A stretch of DNA of 64,000 bases from Mycoavidus cysteinexigens_B (GCA_031963465.1 JASSUG010000001.1:496001-560000), one strand, 5' to 3'. Positions 1-9,454 are shown, numbered from the stretch's first letter. Notes: generated from the letters alone by a model not told the origin. A program made the numbers and translations.

Positions 1-462
1 ATTCTGTGGGCAGAGTGGCGACAATCTAATGGGGGTAAGGCACCACGTGTGCAGGCATTAGATGAATTAACCCTAGCCGATGCGCTTAAAGTGGGTCTAG
101 CGCAATGTTTTGCTTTGATTCCGGGGACTTCACGCTCGGGCTCAACGATTATTGGCGGTATGTTATTTGGGCTTGAGCGGCGGACCGCGACGGAATTCTC
201 TTTTTTCTTGGCAATCCCCTTGTTGTTTGGCGCCACCGTATATGAACTGTATAAAATGCGTGCGCTTTTTGATACGGTGGATATAGGCGCTTTTATCCTT
301 GGGTTGGTGGCGGCTTTTGGCAGCGCATTTATTTGTGTGCGCTGGCTATTGCGCTATATTGCGACTCATGATTTTAGAGTTTTTGCCTGGTATCGGATTG
401 GCTTTGGCTTATTGATTTTACTGACAGCCTATACCGGCGCGATTCAATGGACTGCATCATAA
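1..462 (+). CDS. uppP: Undecaprenyl-diphosphatase UppP (BacA), C-terminal part
   Basis: Membrane enzyme that dephosphorylates undecaprenyl diphosphate to recycle the lipid carrier for peptidoglycan and surface polysaccharides. The frame is open from base 1, so the N-terminus lies outside the window and about 153 residues are visible. The diagnostic motif LIPGTSRSGST is present near residues 37-47 of the visible part, matching the second conserved BacA motif. Several hydrophobic segments follow, as expected for the C-terminal membrane half. An internal GTG at 49 is not the real start because the reading frame continues upstream. It converges on trmB with a gap of about 37 bases. Confidence 0.95.
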   Translation: MLWAEWRQSNGGKAPRVQALDELTLADALKVGLAQCFALIPGTSRSGSTIIGGMLFGLERRTATEFSFFLAIPLLFGATVYELYKMRALFDTVDIGAFILGLVAAFGSAFICVRWLLRYIATHDFRVFAWYRIGFGLLILLTAYTGAIQWTAS

Positions 463-499
463 TTTGACGCAGTCCAGTCCCAGCGGCCCGCTCGCGGGT

Positions 500-1210
500 T
501 TAATCTGCGCGCCGCTGAAAGACCAAATCCCATACGCCATGCCCGAGTCGCAACCCGCGCTTTTCGAACTTTGTGACTGGGCGATAAGCCGGCTGCGGCG
601 CATAGCCGCTCGCGGTATTTTCGAGTAAAGGCTGGGCGCTGAGTACTTCGAGCATTTGCTCAGCGTAGTTTTGCCAGTCCGTCGCACAATGCAAGTAAGC
701 GCCGGGTTTAAGACGAGAAGCGAGCAGGCTGGCGAAAGGGGCTTGTATCAAACGGCGTTTATGGTGCCGTTTTTTATGCCATGGATCCGGAAAAAAGATA
801 TGAATGCCGTCTAAGCTCGCAGGGGTAATCATGCGTTCAATGACTTCGACCGCATCGTGTTGGATGATACGGATATTTTCAAGCTGGTGTTCGGCGACTA
901 ACTTTAACAATGCGCCCACTCCGGGCTGATGGACCTCAATACCCAAAAAGTTAGTAGCGGGTAAATGGGCGGCAATCTCCGCCGTCGCAGTCCCCATGCC
1001 AAAGCCAATTTCCAATACACAGGGAGCGTCCCGTCCGAAAATAGCCGGCCAGTCAAGCGCTGTGGCGGTGGGTGGGCAAGCTAAAACAAAGCGTGGTGCA
1101 AGAGTGTCAAATGCGCGTTGCTGGGCGTTGGATATACGCCCAGCACGCGTGACAAAACTGCGCACGCGACGCATGGCTAAATCTGTAGGGCTAAGCTTGG
1201 AATCTATCAA
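500..1210 (-). CDS. trmB: tRNA (guanine-N7-)-methyltransferase TrmB
   Basis: Class I SAM-dependent enzyme that makes 7-methylguanosine at position 46 of tRNAs in the cytoplasm. The N-terminal RSFVTRAGR block, the SAM motif EIGFGMGTA and the FFPDPWHKKRHHKRR block are typical of TrmB, and 236 residues is the usual size. The frame has a TAG two codons before the TTG at 1210, so the start is either this TTG or the internal ATG 12 codons later (LAMRRVRSF). The TTG keeps the expected N-terminal length and is preferred, but no strong ribosome binding site marks either. Convergent with uppP. Confidence 0.93.
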   Translation of the reverse strand: MIDSKLSPTDLAMRRVRSFVTRAGRISNAQQRAFDTLAPRFVLACPPTATALDWPAIFGRDAPCVLEIGFGMGTATAEIAAHLPATNFLGIEVHQPGVGALLKLVAEHQLENIRIIQHDAVEVIERMITPASLDGIHIFFPDPWHKKRHHKRRLIQAPFASLLASRLKPGAYLHCATDWQNYAEQMLEVLSAQPLLENTASGYAPQPAYRPVTKFEKRGLRLGHGVWDLVFQRRAD

Positions 1211-1556
1211 TTTCTATTCTTGTTAATACGTCAAAGGCAAGCGCGGCAGCCTCTGCCTTGTTGCTAAAAAAATGGCTGTGCAATGGTTGCATTTGCACGA
1301 TTCAACCAACTCAGCAGCGTCCCGACAAAATTGGCAATCGGTGCGCATGCTTAACCCAAAAGCGTGCAATATCTGTTTCGCATATTCTAGCAGTTTGCCT
1401 CCTTGATGCGGTGAGCCAAATGCGAAGTAAGCGCCTAGCACCCGCAGTAGCCGATTTAGAGGGAGTTTTCTATGATCGCGCTGAGGCTTGCCGGTTAAGG
1501 TTATAGCGAGATCAATGCTATGCTTCGCTTCGCGTTTTTAATTTTGCAGACTTTTA
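1211..1556. other. Intergenic region upstream of the copper receptor
   Basis: Divergent gap between trmB and the TonB-dependent receptor. Weak open frames exist on both strands (a 72-codon frame on the minus strand with several cysteines, and an 82-codon frame on the plus strand), but neither has a convincing ribosome binding site or a family I recognise. An eight-codon frame, ATG at about 1471, follows a GAGGGAG motif and could be a leader peptide or chance. I saw no clear Fur or CueR operator. Confidence 0.4.
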
Positions 1557-3575
1557 ATGAAGCACTCTCATCGATACACCGCTGGTTTTATTATGACTTT
1601 TTCTAGCGCCTTGCCGCTACTGGTCAGCGCACAGCCCGAAGCAAAAACACGCGATGCTTTAACTCATGGGGCAGTGGTCGTGACGGCTGTTCGGCAAACT
1701 CTGCCGCTGAGGGTGGTGGCGAATCCTAAGGAATTTAATCAGACCCCGGTGAGCGATGGCGCGGACTACTTAAAAAAAATTCCTGGGTTTTCGGCGATCC
1801 GAAATGGTGGGGCGAATGGGGACCCTGTATTGCGCGGTATGTTTGGTTCGCGTTTAAATATTCTGATAGACGGCAGCACGTTATTGGGTGCGTGCGGCAG
1901 CAGAATGGATGCGCCGACTTCTTATCTTGCGCCTGAAAACTATGATGAACTGACGGTGATTAAAGGGCCTCAAACCGTCACCGGAGGGCCAGGCGCTTCA
2001 GCTGGTACGATTCGTTTTGACCGCCGCCCGCAAAGGTTTGCTACCGCAGGCATGCGTTTTGATGGCAGTGTACTAGGTGGGACATGGGGCCGTAACGAGC
2101 AAAGAGCAGATTTAACGGTGGGTACCCCAGCAGGCTATCTGCGGCTGATGGTGAACCAGGCGCGTGCCGGTGACTATGCAGATGGCGCTGGTAAGGCGGT
2201 GCCATCTAGCTGGGATAAATGGAACACAGATGTCGCGGTAGGATGGACACCCACGGCTCATACGCGCTTAGAATTGAGCGCAGGTACGGGTGATGGCGCG
2301 GCCCGGTATGCTGGGCGCGGGATGGATGGTGTGCGCTTTAAGCGCAATAGTTTTGGTTTGCGTTTTGAGAAAAGCCATTTAAGTGGTTTATTGGATACGC
2401 TGGCAGCGCAGATTTATTACAATCAAGCAGACCACGTAATGGATAACTATACATTGCGCCAGGTTCCGCCACCGGGGCCGATGGCTTCTGAATTAGAACG
2501 CCAGATTGTAGGCGCGCGTCTTGCTGCTACTTTACCGTGGGGCAATGACGTTAAACTGGTGAGCGGTCTGGATGCGCAGATTCATCAACGCCAATCACGT
2601 ACGATTAAAGTTGGCAAAAGGGGGCCATGGGCCAAACAAGTCAGCTTTTCCCAGGTGGGTTTTTTTAATGAACTGACCTGGTATATGACCGAGCAAACGC
2701 GCATGGTGAGCGGTGCTCGCCTAGACTGGATACAGACCAAAGATCACCGGCCACGGTCTAATCCCACTGCTAATCCGCAGCGCCATGCTGTTTTGCCCAG
2801 TGCCTTTATGCGTTATGAACGTGATTTAAAGCGTCTGCCTGCTATGGCATATATAGGGGTGGGTCACGTTGCGCGTTTTCCTGATTATTGGGAGCTTTTT
2901 TCTCCTAAGCTAGGCCCGACAGACTCGTTTAATGCGTTTGATGGTATTCAGCCTGAAAAAACCACCCAGCTTGATTTAGGTGCGCGCTATGCAACGGATC
3001 GGCTGCAAGTATGGACTTCGGCTTATTTGGGTTATGTGCACAATTTTATTGCGTTTAAAGCACTGAATGCAAAAGTGGCCGAAGCGCAGGCGACGAATAT
3101 CAATGGTCGCATGATGGGGGGCGAGTTGGGGGCGAGTTGGCAGTTAGCGACGCATTGGCGTGTGGAGAATAGCCTGGCCTATGCTTGGGGTGAAAATACG
3201 CGTGATCGTAAGCCGCTGCCTCAGATGCCGCCGTTAGATATGCGTTTTGGGCTGCGTTATGATAATAACCGTTTATCGGCTGGAGCAATCTGGCGGGTGG
3301 TTGCCGCGCAGCATCGCTACGCCTTAGAGCAAGGCAATGTGGTTGGCAAGGATTGGGGGCCGAGTGCGGGCTTTAGTGTATTGTCAGTGAATGCGGGTTA
3401 TCGCATCAATAAAACGACCCAGTTGGCCGTGGGTATTGAGAACGTGTTGAATAAAAATTATGCAGAGCATTTAAATCGAGCCGGGAATGCAGGATTTGGT
3501 TACCCAGCGGATAACTCGGCCCGGATTCACGAGCCGGGGCGGATGGTGTGGGCACGGCTTAGAATGAAATTTTAA
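1557..3575 (+). CDS. TonB-dependent copper receptor (OprC/NosA type)
   Basis: Outer-membrane beta-barrel receptor of the family linked to copper uptake (OprC, NosA). An N-terminal signal sequence ends near the LVSAQP region, about residue 26. The plug domain contains IRNGGANGDPVLRGMFGSR and LGACGSRMDAPTSYL, which are hallmarks of the copper-receptor subfamily, followed by ENYDELTVIKGPQ. The rest is a beta-barrel ending in an aromatic residue (RLRMKF), as outer-membrane proteins usually do. At 672 residues it has family length. It stands alone with gph convergent just downstream. The substrate is inferred from the subfamily motifs; related siderophore receptors lack the LGACGSRMD block. Confidence 0.9.
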   Translation: MKHSHRYTAGFIMTFSSALPLLVSAQPEAKTRDALTHGAVVVTAVRQTLPLRVVANPKEFNQTPVSDGADYLKKIPGFSAIRNGGANGDPVLRGMFGSRLNILIDGSTLLGACGSRMDAPTSYLAPENYDELTVIKGPQTVTGGPGASAGTIRFDRRPQRFATAGMRFDGSVLGGTWGRNEQRADLTVGTPAGYLRLMVNQARAGDYADGAGKAVPSSWDKWNTDVAVGWTPTAHTRLELSAGTGDGAARYAGRGMDGVRFKRNSFGLRFEKSHLSGLLDTLAAQIYYNQADHVMDNYTLRQVPPPGPMASELERQIVGARLAATLPWGNDVKLVSGLDAQIHQRQSRTIKVGKRGPWAKQVSFSQVGFFNELTWYMTEQTRMVSGARLDWIQTKDHRPRSNPTANPQRHAVLPSAFMRYERDLKRLPAMAYIGVGHVARFPDYWELFSPKLGPTDSFNAFDGIQPEKTTQLDLGARYATDRLQVWTSAYLGYVHNFIAFKALNAKVAEAQATNINGRMMGGELGASWQLATHWRVENSLAYAWGENTRDRKPLPQMPPLDMRFGLRYDNNRLSAGAIWRVVAAQHRYALEQGNVVGKDWGPSAGFSVLSVNAGYRINKTTQLAVGIENVLNKNYAEHLNRAGNAGFGYPADNSARIHEPGRMVWARLRMKF

Positions 3576-3587
3576 GTGTGCTTATTA

Positions 3588-4277
3588 TCAGGTCGAAGCT
3601 GCACTCTTAAACAATAAAGTCCGTAATGCCGTGGGAGAGTCAATAATATAATCGGCCTGCCATTTTTCAGGTGAGTGTTCACTATAACCATAAGTCGCAG
3701 CAATGGTTTTCATCCCGGCTGCTCGGCCAGCTTGGATATCGCGTAAATCGTCACCGATATAGGCAATTTGAGTGGGCGTAAGCTGCAGTTGCTGAGCCGC
3801 GTATAAAAGCGGCGCTGGGTGCGGCTTAGCATGAGCCGTCGTGTCTCCGCTGACAACGCAGCTTGCGTGGTTCAGGCCCAGCCGCTCTACCAACGGTCGC
3901 GTCAAGCGAGCAATTTTGTTCGTCACAATACCCCAGCGCACGTGATGCGCTGAAAGTTCAGCAAGTAACGCCTCAATCCCTGGAAAAAGTACAGTTGCAC
4001 TGTCCAGGTCAGCGGTATAGTTGGCTAAAAACTCTTCAATCATTGCCACGAAATCACGATGGGTTGCATCAATCCCAAACGCGCCACCGAGCAGCCCACG
4101 TGCACCGGCAGAAGCAAATGGACGTAATTGTTCAAGCGGTAGCATTGGCATGCCACGTGCATCGCGCATTTTATTGACTGCTGCCGCCAGATTGGGTGCT
4201 GTGTCAGCCAGCGTGCCGTCAAGATCAAAAAGGATTGCGCGCTCGGCGCTGGGTGAGATAAATGAGGGATTGCTCAT
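3588..4277 (-). CDS. gph: Phosphoglycolate phosphatase Gph
   Basis: HAD-superfamily phosphatase that removes 2-phosphoglycolate. Motif I is LFDLDGTLADT, with the nucleophile Asp, near residues 16-26; motif II threonine lies in WGIVTNK; the conserved lysine in HAKPHPAP; motif III in YIGDDLRDIQAG. The start is taken as the ATG at 4277, which overlaps the ubiG stop in an ATGA, giving 229 residues. A longer frame begins at 4289 but lies inside ubiG. The overlap indicates translational coupling with ubiG, a common pairing in Burkholderiaceae and gammaproteobacteria. Confidence 0.95.
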   Translation of the reverse strand: MSNPSFISPSAERAILFDLDGTLADTAPNLAAAVNKMRDARGMPMLPLEQLRPFASAGARGLLGGAFGIDATHRDFVAMIEEFLANYTADLDSATVLFPGIEALLAELSAHHVRWGIVTNKIARLTRPLVERLGLNHASCVVSGDTTAHAKPHPAPLLYAAQQLQLTPTQIAYIGDDLRDIQAGRAAGMKTIAATYGYSEHSPEKWQADYIIDSPTALRTLLFKSAAST

Positions 4278-4969
4278 ACACGGACACAAGCCAGCATGTA
4301 ATTGATGCTGGTGTCATCGGAGAGCGTAAAGTGTTGGCTCATTGGAGCATAACTTACGCCTTTAAAGGCGTGTAAATCCAGCCCAGCAGCACGCGCGTAT
4401 GAACTTAATTCAGCCGGGCGGATAAACCGTGCGTAGTCGTGGGTGCCGCGCGGCAGCATTTGGGCAATATATTCTGCTGCGATGACGGCAAATAGATAAG
4501 ATTTCAAATTGCGGTTAAGCGTTGAAAAAAATACCCAGCCGCCAACTTTAACAAGCTTAGCGCAAGCGCTCACAATAGAGCCGGGATCGGGCACATGCTC
4601 TAGCATTTCCATGCAGGTCACCGCATCATAGGCGCCAGGCTCACGCAAGGCGAGGGCTTCGGCTGAAACTTCTTCATACTCTAGCATGACGCCACTGTCG
4701 AGACGATGCAATTCAGCGGCGCTCAATGCATCAGAAGCGAGGTCGATGCCTTTGACTTGCGCGCCACGCTGAGCCATGGATTCAGCCAAAATACCTCCGC
4801 CGCACCCTACATCTAGGATGCGTTTGCCCCTCAGTTGCGTATAGGAGTTGATCCAATCAAGCCGCAATGGGTTCAGTTGGTGCAGGGGTTTGAATTCAGC
4901 CGTAGGGTCCCACCAGCGATGGGCGAGAGCGCTAAATTTTCTGAGTTCGTGCGGGTCAGCGTTGATCAT
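4274..4969 (-). CDS. ubiG: Ubiquinone biosynthesis O-methyltransferase UbiG
   Basis: SAM-dependent methyltransferase that catalyses both O-methylation steps in ubiquinone synthesis. The N-terminal FSALAHRWWDPTAEFKPLH block is specific to UbiG; SAM motif I is ILDVGCGGGILAE; later motifs include DAVTCMEMLEHVPDP and FSTLNRNLKSYL. Its 231 residues match the family. It is the first gene of a two-gene operon with gph and lies just downstream of the OmpA-like gene on the same strand, separated from it by a terminator. Confidence 0.97.
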   Translation of the reverse strand: MINADPHELRKFSALAHRWWDPTAEFKPLHQLNPLRLDWINSYTQLRGKRILDVGCGGGILAESMAQRGAQVKGIDLASDALSAAELHRLDSGVMLEYEEVSAEALALREPGAYDAVTCMEMLEHVPDPGSIVSACAKLVKVGGWVFFSTLNRNLKSYLFAVIAAEYIAQMLPRGTHDYARFIRPAELSSYARAAGLDLHAFKGVSYAPMSQHFTLSDDTSINYMLACVRV

Positions 4970-4987
4970 CGATTTAATCTGGAGCGT

Positions 4988-5011
4988 AAAAAAGCCCTGC
5001 CAAAGCAGGGC
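4988..5011 (-). terminator. Rho-independent terminator of the OmpA-like gene
   Basis: Read on the minus strand there is a perfect 7-bp stem, GCCCTGC / GCAGGGC, with a TTTG loop followed by six T residues. It lies 26 bases past the stop codon of the OmpA-like gene and before ubiG, so it separates the two transcripts. Confidence 0.9.
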
Positions 5012-5036
5012 TTTTGCATACTATATGCAGCTTAGC

Positions 5037-5744
5037 TTAATAAGCAGGCTGAACAATCGCGCCGGGTTGAACCGGTACGACGACTTCTTGAGCATTAGAA
5101 TTTACTTGCGTGGCTACCGTGCCGACTACTTCAACTTCTACGCGACGGTTTGGCGCCAAACAGGCGATCAGGTCTTGCCGCTTCTTTTGGTGGCAATCGG
5201 TGACAATTGGATTGCGTTTGCCTTTAGCTTCTGTGTAAATGCGATTTTCGTCAATACCTCGACTCGCTAGATAGGCTTTCACGGCTTGTGCACGTTGCAT
5301 TGAAAGCTTATCGTTATAACGGTCATGACCGATTTTATCGGTATAGCCCGTGGCGACGATGACTTCAAGGTTCAGCCCTTTGACTTTTTGAGCGAGTGCA
5401 TCAAGTTCAGCTTGACCGCTCGCTTTCAAGATGGCCTTATCAAAGTCAAACAACGTGTCGGCTTGATAGGTGATTTTTTGGCTAGTGATTTGTGGCGCGA
5501 CAGGCAGCGTCTCTGTGGCTTGCACGACAAGAGCGCCATCGCATTTTGGATTGGCCGTCGCGGGCGTCCAAGGCGCACTGCGCCAGCATAGCTCATTGGT
5601 GCCATTCGTCCACACATATTCTTGGCTGCCGTTGGCCCAGTTGTCGGTGTTTACTTGAGGTGAAAGCTGTACGGATTGCGCCGAAGCAGAAGCAGCCATT
5701 ACGGTAGCAGCTGCGATGACAGCGAGCTTGGAAAGTGTGTTCAT
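5037..5744 (-). CDS. OmpA-family outer-membrane protein
   Basis: Cell-envelope protein with a C-terminal peptidoglycan-binding OmpA domain. A clear signal peptide ends at the SASAQS region (about residue 23). A short middle region carries two cysteines (ELCWRS and PKCDG). The OmpA domain starts near residue 90 and contains LFDFDKAILK, ATGYTDKIG, LSMQRAQAVKAYL and PNRRVEVEV, including the Asp and Arg that contact diaminopimelate. There is no N-terminal eight-stranded barrel of E. coli OmpA size, so it is a short OmpA-like protein as in Burkholderia. A good ribosome binding site (GAGGAGA) sits 6 bases before the ATG. Divergent from gyrA. Confidence 0.92.
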   Translation of the reverse strand: MNTLSKLAVIAAATVMAASASAQSVQLSPQVNTDNWANGSQEYVWTNGTNELCWRSAPWTPATANPKCDGALVVQATETLPVAPQITSQKITYQADTLFDFDKAILKASGQAELDALAQKVKGLNLEVIVATGYTDKIGHDRYNDKLSMQRAQAVKAYLASRGIDENRIYTEAKGKRNPIVTDCHQKKRQDLIACLAPNRRVEVEVVGTVATQVNSNAQEVVVPVQPGAIVQPAY

Positions 5745-6116
5745 ATTTCTCCTCTCGAGTTTGAAGTTACCGCAGGTTTTCTGCGCGTCTGATGATTAGA
5801 AAAATGATGCTCGCAGAAGGGCATTGAAAGCAAGCTAAAAATACTCAATAAATTACATTGCAATGCCTGTTTGCGTAGAGTTATTCTGCCATATCACATC
5901 GCTAAGCCGGTGAACATTTATTCTAAAGAGGGTTGCGATTTGGTAACTGTGGCAAGCGCGCAACAGCTGAGTCAAGGCAACTGGGCCATGGCAGCAAGCT
6001 GCGCATGCTAAAATTACGCGTTATTCATCTTTAACTTGGCTCTTGATACAGCCCCTTATCTTTAATGCAATCGCCGCTAACGCGGTTTTTTGCCATAGAA
6101 CAAACTAGCCTGATAA
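5745..6116. other. Divergent promoter region between the OmpA-like gene and gyrA
   Basis: No gene is visible here. The position requires promoters in both directions. A-T-rich stretches occur near 5835-5865, on the side serving the OmpA-like gene, but I do not see a hexamer pair good enough to call. Confidence 0.5.
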
Positions 6117-8780
6117 ATGGATCAATTCGCCAAAGAGACTCTACCCATCTCGCTTGAAGAGGAAATGCGCCGCTCTTACCTCGATTACGCCATGAGCGTG
6201 ATCGTAGGGCGAGCGCTGCCCAGTGTTTATGATGGTCTTAAGCCCGTGCATCGGCGTGTATTGTATTCAATGCACGAGTTGAACAATGACTGGAATCGTG
6301 CTTATAAAAAGTCCGCCAGGATTGTTGGGGATGTCATCGGTAAGTATCATCCGCATGGTGATGCCGCGGTCTACGGCACGATTGTGCGGATGGCGCAGGA
6401 TTTTTCGTTGCGTTATATGCTGATTGACGGTCAGGGTAATTTTGGTTCGGTCGATGGGGATAACCCTGCGGCGATGCGTTATACCGAAATCCGCATGGCT
6501 AAAATCGGCCATGAATTGCTGGCTGACCTGGATAAAGAGACGGTCGACTTTGAGCCCAATTATGACGGCAGTGAAAGTGAGCCCGTGGTCTTGCCCGCGC
6601 GCATGCCGAATTTGCTGATTAATGGCTCATCTGGCATCGCCGTTGGGATGGCGACGAATATTCCGCCCCATAATTTGAACGAAGTGGTGGATGGTTGCCA
6701 GCTTCTGCTGCAAAATCCACAGGCATCGATTGATGACTTAATTGCGGTGATTCCTGCGCCTGATTTTCCGACTGCGGGCATTATTTATGGCATTGCTGGC
6801 GTGCGTGATGGCTATCGCACCGGCCGCGGCCGTGTCGTGATGCGGGGTAAAACGCATTTTGAAGAAATCGATCGTGGCCAGCGTAATGCGATCATCATTG
6901 ACGAACTGCCGTATCAAGTCAATAAACGCATGTTGCTTGAGCGCATTGCCGAGCTGGTGCACGAAAAACGCATTGAAGGTATTTCCGATATCCGCGATGA
7001 GTCGGATAAAAGCGGGATGCGCGCGGTCATTGAACTCAAGCGCGGCGAAGTGCCAGAGGTCATACTGAATAACCTCTACAAAAATACCCAACTGCAAGAC
7101 ACCTTTGGCATGAATATGGTCGCTTTGGTCGATGGCCAGCCAAAGCTCCTTAATCTGAAGGAGATGCTGCAGTGTTTCTTAGCTCACCGGCGTGAGGTTA
7201 TTACGCGCCGCACGGTGTATGAATTGCGCCGGGCGCGTGAGCGCGGGCATGTCTTGGAAGGACTGGCGGTTGCCTTAGCGAATATCGATGAATTTATTGC
7301 CATCATCAAGGCGGCCCCTTCACCACCGAGCGCGCGGCAAGAGTTAATGGGGCGTGTGTGGGATTCGCCGCTGGTGCGTGACATGTTGCTACGAGCTGGA
7401 GGCGATACGCCGGGCGGTGGCGCCGCGTATCGGCCAGAAAGCTTAAACCCAAGCTTTGGGATGCAGCCTGACGGCCGCTATAAATTATCCGATGTGCAAG
7501 CGCAAGAAATTTTGCAAATGCGCTTGCAGAGGCTGACTGGACTCGAGCGAGATAAGATTTTGGCGGAATATCGCGAGATGATGAAGCAAATTTCCGATCT
7601 GCTTGATATTTTGGCGAAACCGGAGCGTCTTCGCACCATTATTAGTGACGAGTTGACCGCAATTAAAAAAGAGTTTGGCGATGCGCGTCGCTCATATATT
7701 GAATTCAATGCAACTGAGCTCAATACAGAAGATTTAATTACGCCGCAAGACATGGTCGTGACGCTGTCGCATGGCGGCTATGTAAAGGCGCAGCCTTTAT
7801 CCGAATATGGTGCGCAAAAGCGTGGCGGGCGTGGTAAGCAAGCGACTTCAATGAAGGAAGATGATTGGATTGAAACCTTGTTTATTGCGAATACGCACGA
7901 TTACATTCTGTGCTTTTCCAACCATGGCCGTGTGTATTGGGTTAAGGTCTATGAAGTGCCACAAGGTTCGCGCAATGCGCGGGGGCGGCCAATCGTTAAT
8001 ATGTTTCCATTGAATGAGGGTGAAAGGATCACGGTTGTACTGTCGGTAAAGGAATTCTCTCCTGAGCGTTATGTCTTCATGGCAACCTCACTTGGCACGG
8101 TTAAGAAAACACCGCTTGAAGCCTTTAGCCGCCCACTCAAAAAAGGAATTATTGCGGTCAATCTGGATGAAGGCGATTATCTAATTGGTGCGGCGATTAC
8201 CGATGGTGAGCACGATGTCATGCTCTTTTCAGATAGCGGCAAGGCGGTGCGCTTTAGCGAAAATGATGTGCGGCCGATGGGGCGTGGCACCCGTGGTGTG
8301 CGTGGCATGCGGCTAGAAGAAGGGCAGCAGGTCATCGCCTTGCTGGTGGCGGAAAATGAGCGGCAGTCGGTGTTGACAGCCACTGAAAATGGTTTCGGCA
8401 AACGTACCCCAATTGCTGAATATACCCGTCACGGGCGCGGTACCAAAGGGATGATTGCGATTCAAACTAGCGAGCGCAACGGTAAAGTGGTGGCGGCAAT
8501 ATTAGTTGAGCCGGAAAGCGAAATTATGCTGATTACAACGGCGGGGGTATTGATCCGTACGCGGGTTGCCGGCATACGAGAAATGGGCCGTGCCACACAA
8601 GGTGTTACACTCATTACCCTGGACAAAGGAACCACGTTATCGGGACTGCAACAGGTAGCTGAAACCGAGACAGAGGTCGACGCTAATCTTGAGACAGAGA
8701 TCGACGCTAACCCTGAGTCAGAGATCGATGCTAATACCGAAACCAACCCTGAGGCAGGTTCTAGCCTTGAAAACGATTGA
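6117..8780 (+). CDS. gyrA: DNA gyrase subunit A
   Basis: Breakage-reunion subunit of type II topoisomerase that introduces negative supercoils. The catalytic tyrosine is Y122 in AAMRYTE, numbered exactly as in E. coli. The GyrA box appears as QKRGGRGKQ in the C-terminal wrapping domain. The quinolone-resistance-determining loop reads HPHGDAAVYGTIVRM, with Ala at position 83 and Gly at position 87 instead of the usual Ser/Thr and Asp. The protein ends in an acidic tail of three imperfect ETE(V/I)DANxE repeats (from about 8668). At 887 residues it has normal length. It starts the run toward serC, as in Burkholderia. Confidence 0.98.
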   Translation: MDQFAKETLPISLEEEMRRSYLDYAMSVIVGRALPSVYDGLKPVHRRVLYSMHELNNDWNRAYKKSARIVGDVIGKYHPHGDAAVYGTIVRMAQDFSLRYMLIDGQGNFGSVDGDNPAAMRYTEIRMAKIGHELLADLDKETVDFEPNYDGSESEPVVLPARMPNLLINGSSGIAVGMATNIPPHNLNEVVDGCQLLLQNPQASIDDLIAVIPAPDFPTAGIIYGIAGVRDGYRTGRGRVVMRGKTHFEEIDRGQRNAIIIDELPYQVNKRMLLERIAELVHEKRIEGISDIRDESDKSGMRAVIELKRGEVPEVILNNLYKNTQLQDTFGMNMVALVDGQPKLLNLKEMLQCFLAHRREVITRRTVYELRRARERGHVLEGLAVALANIDEFIAIIKAAPSPPSARQELMGRVWDSPLVRDMLLRAGGDTPGGGAAYRPESLNPSFGMQPDGRYKLSDVQAQEILQMRLQRLTGLERDKILAEYREMMKQISDLLDILAKPERLRTIISDELTAIKKEFGDARRSYIEFNATELNTEDLITPQDMVVTLSHGGYVKAQPLSEYGAQKRGGRGKQATSMKEDDWIETLFIANTHDYILCFSNHGRVYWVKVYEVPQGSRNARGRPIVNMFPLNEGERITVVLSVKEFSPERYVFMATSLGTVKKTPLEAFSRPLKKGIIAVNLDEGDYLIGAAITDGEHDVMLFSDSGKAVRFSENDVRPMGRGTRGVRGMRLEEGQQVIALLVAENERQSVLTATENGFGKRTPIAEYTRHGRGTKGMIAIQTSERNGKVVAAILVEPESEIMLITTAGVLIRTRVAGIREMGRATQGVTLITLDKGTTLSGLQQVAETETEVDANLETEIDANPESEIDANTETNPEAGSSLEND

Positions 8781-8797
8781 TTTTTATGGAGCAATCA

Positions 8798-9454
8798 ATG
8801 CAAATAAAGTTTAAGTCATGGATGTTGCTAGCCCCCTGGTTTTTGTTGGCGCCCGCTTTTTCTATTGCTCAGCCGCTGACGCTGCAAGGTGAGGCACTTT
8901 CCGCCGCTCCTGCCGCAATCCCGCTTGATCCGGCTCAGCAGGCGGCGATTAAAGATTTGCTAGAGGCTATCGACGCGGATAAGCATGCTACGGCAATTGG
9001 TAACAGCGCTCAGATGCAAATGAAACAATTAGTGCCGGCTATTTTGTCCGATGCATTGTCGGAGAATAAAAAGCTCACTGATGCACAAAAGCGCGCTGCT
9101 GTTCCACAGTTGCGGCAAAGCGCATTAGCTAAACTTGCTGAGCAAGCCGGCCAACTGTTTACTACGCCGCAATTTCATCAGGATGCGCTGCAAGCACAGC
9201 GCGATGCTTATGCGAAGTATTACACCGCCAGTGAAATTAAAGATTTAACTAAATTTTATAAAAGTAAAGCAGGCATTAAGTTTCTGCAAGTGCAAGACCA
9301 AGTTGGTGGTTATGTGCTCAACAGCTTAATGCAAAAGTACATGCCGCCGTCGATCCAAGCGGCGCGCGAGCAAGCTGATAAAGAAGTTGCATTGGTCGCT
9401 AAGTCACGGACTCCTCAAAAACCTGCAGGCAAGGCGAATAGCACGGCCAAGTAA
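8798..9454 (+). CDS. DUF2059 domain-containing exported protein
   Basis: Probable periplasmic protein of unknown function. The start is taken as the ATG at 8798, which has GGAG at 8788-8791; an earlier TTG overlapping the gyrA stop has no site. A signal peptide ends around APAFSIAQ (about residue 25). The middle contains YAKYYTASEIKDLTKFYKS and GIKFLQVQ, the pattern of DUF2059 domains. The tail is basic and rich in Lys, Pro and Ala. It lies between gyrA and serC and is probably read through from gyrA. The family function is not established. Confidence 0.85.
   Translation: MQIKFKSWMLLAPWFLLAPAFSIAQPLTLQGEALSAAPAAIPLDPAQQAAIKDLLEAIDADKHATAIGNSAQMQMKQLVPAILSDALSENKKLTDAQKRAAVPQLRQSALAKLAEQAGQLFTTPQFHQDALQAQRDAYAKYYTASEIKDLTKFYKSKAGIKFLQVQDQVGGYVLNSLMQKYMPPSIQAAREQADKEVALVAKSRTPQKPAGKANSTAK

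Noticed and set aside
1223..1441. 72-codon minus-strand frame with CxxC-type cysteines
   Set aside because: No ribosome binding site, no recognised family, and the opposite strand has an equally long frame; treated as chance.
4277..4289. Longer start for gph at 4289
   Set aside because: It would overlap ubiG further; the ATGA overlap at 4274-4277 gives the standard coupled start.
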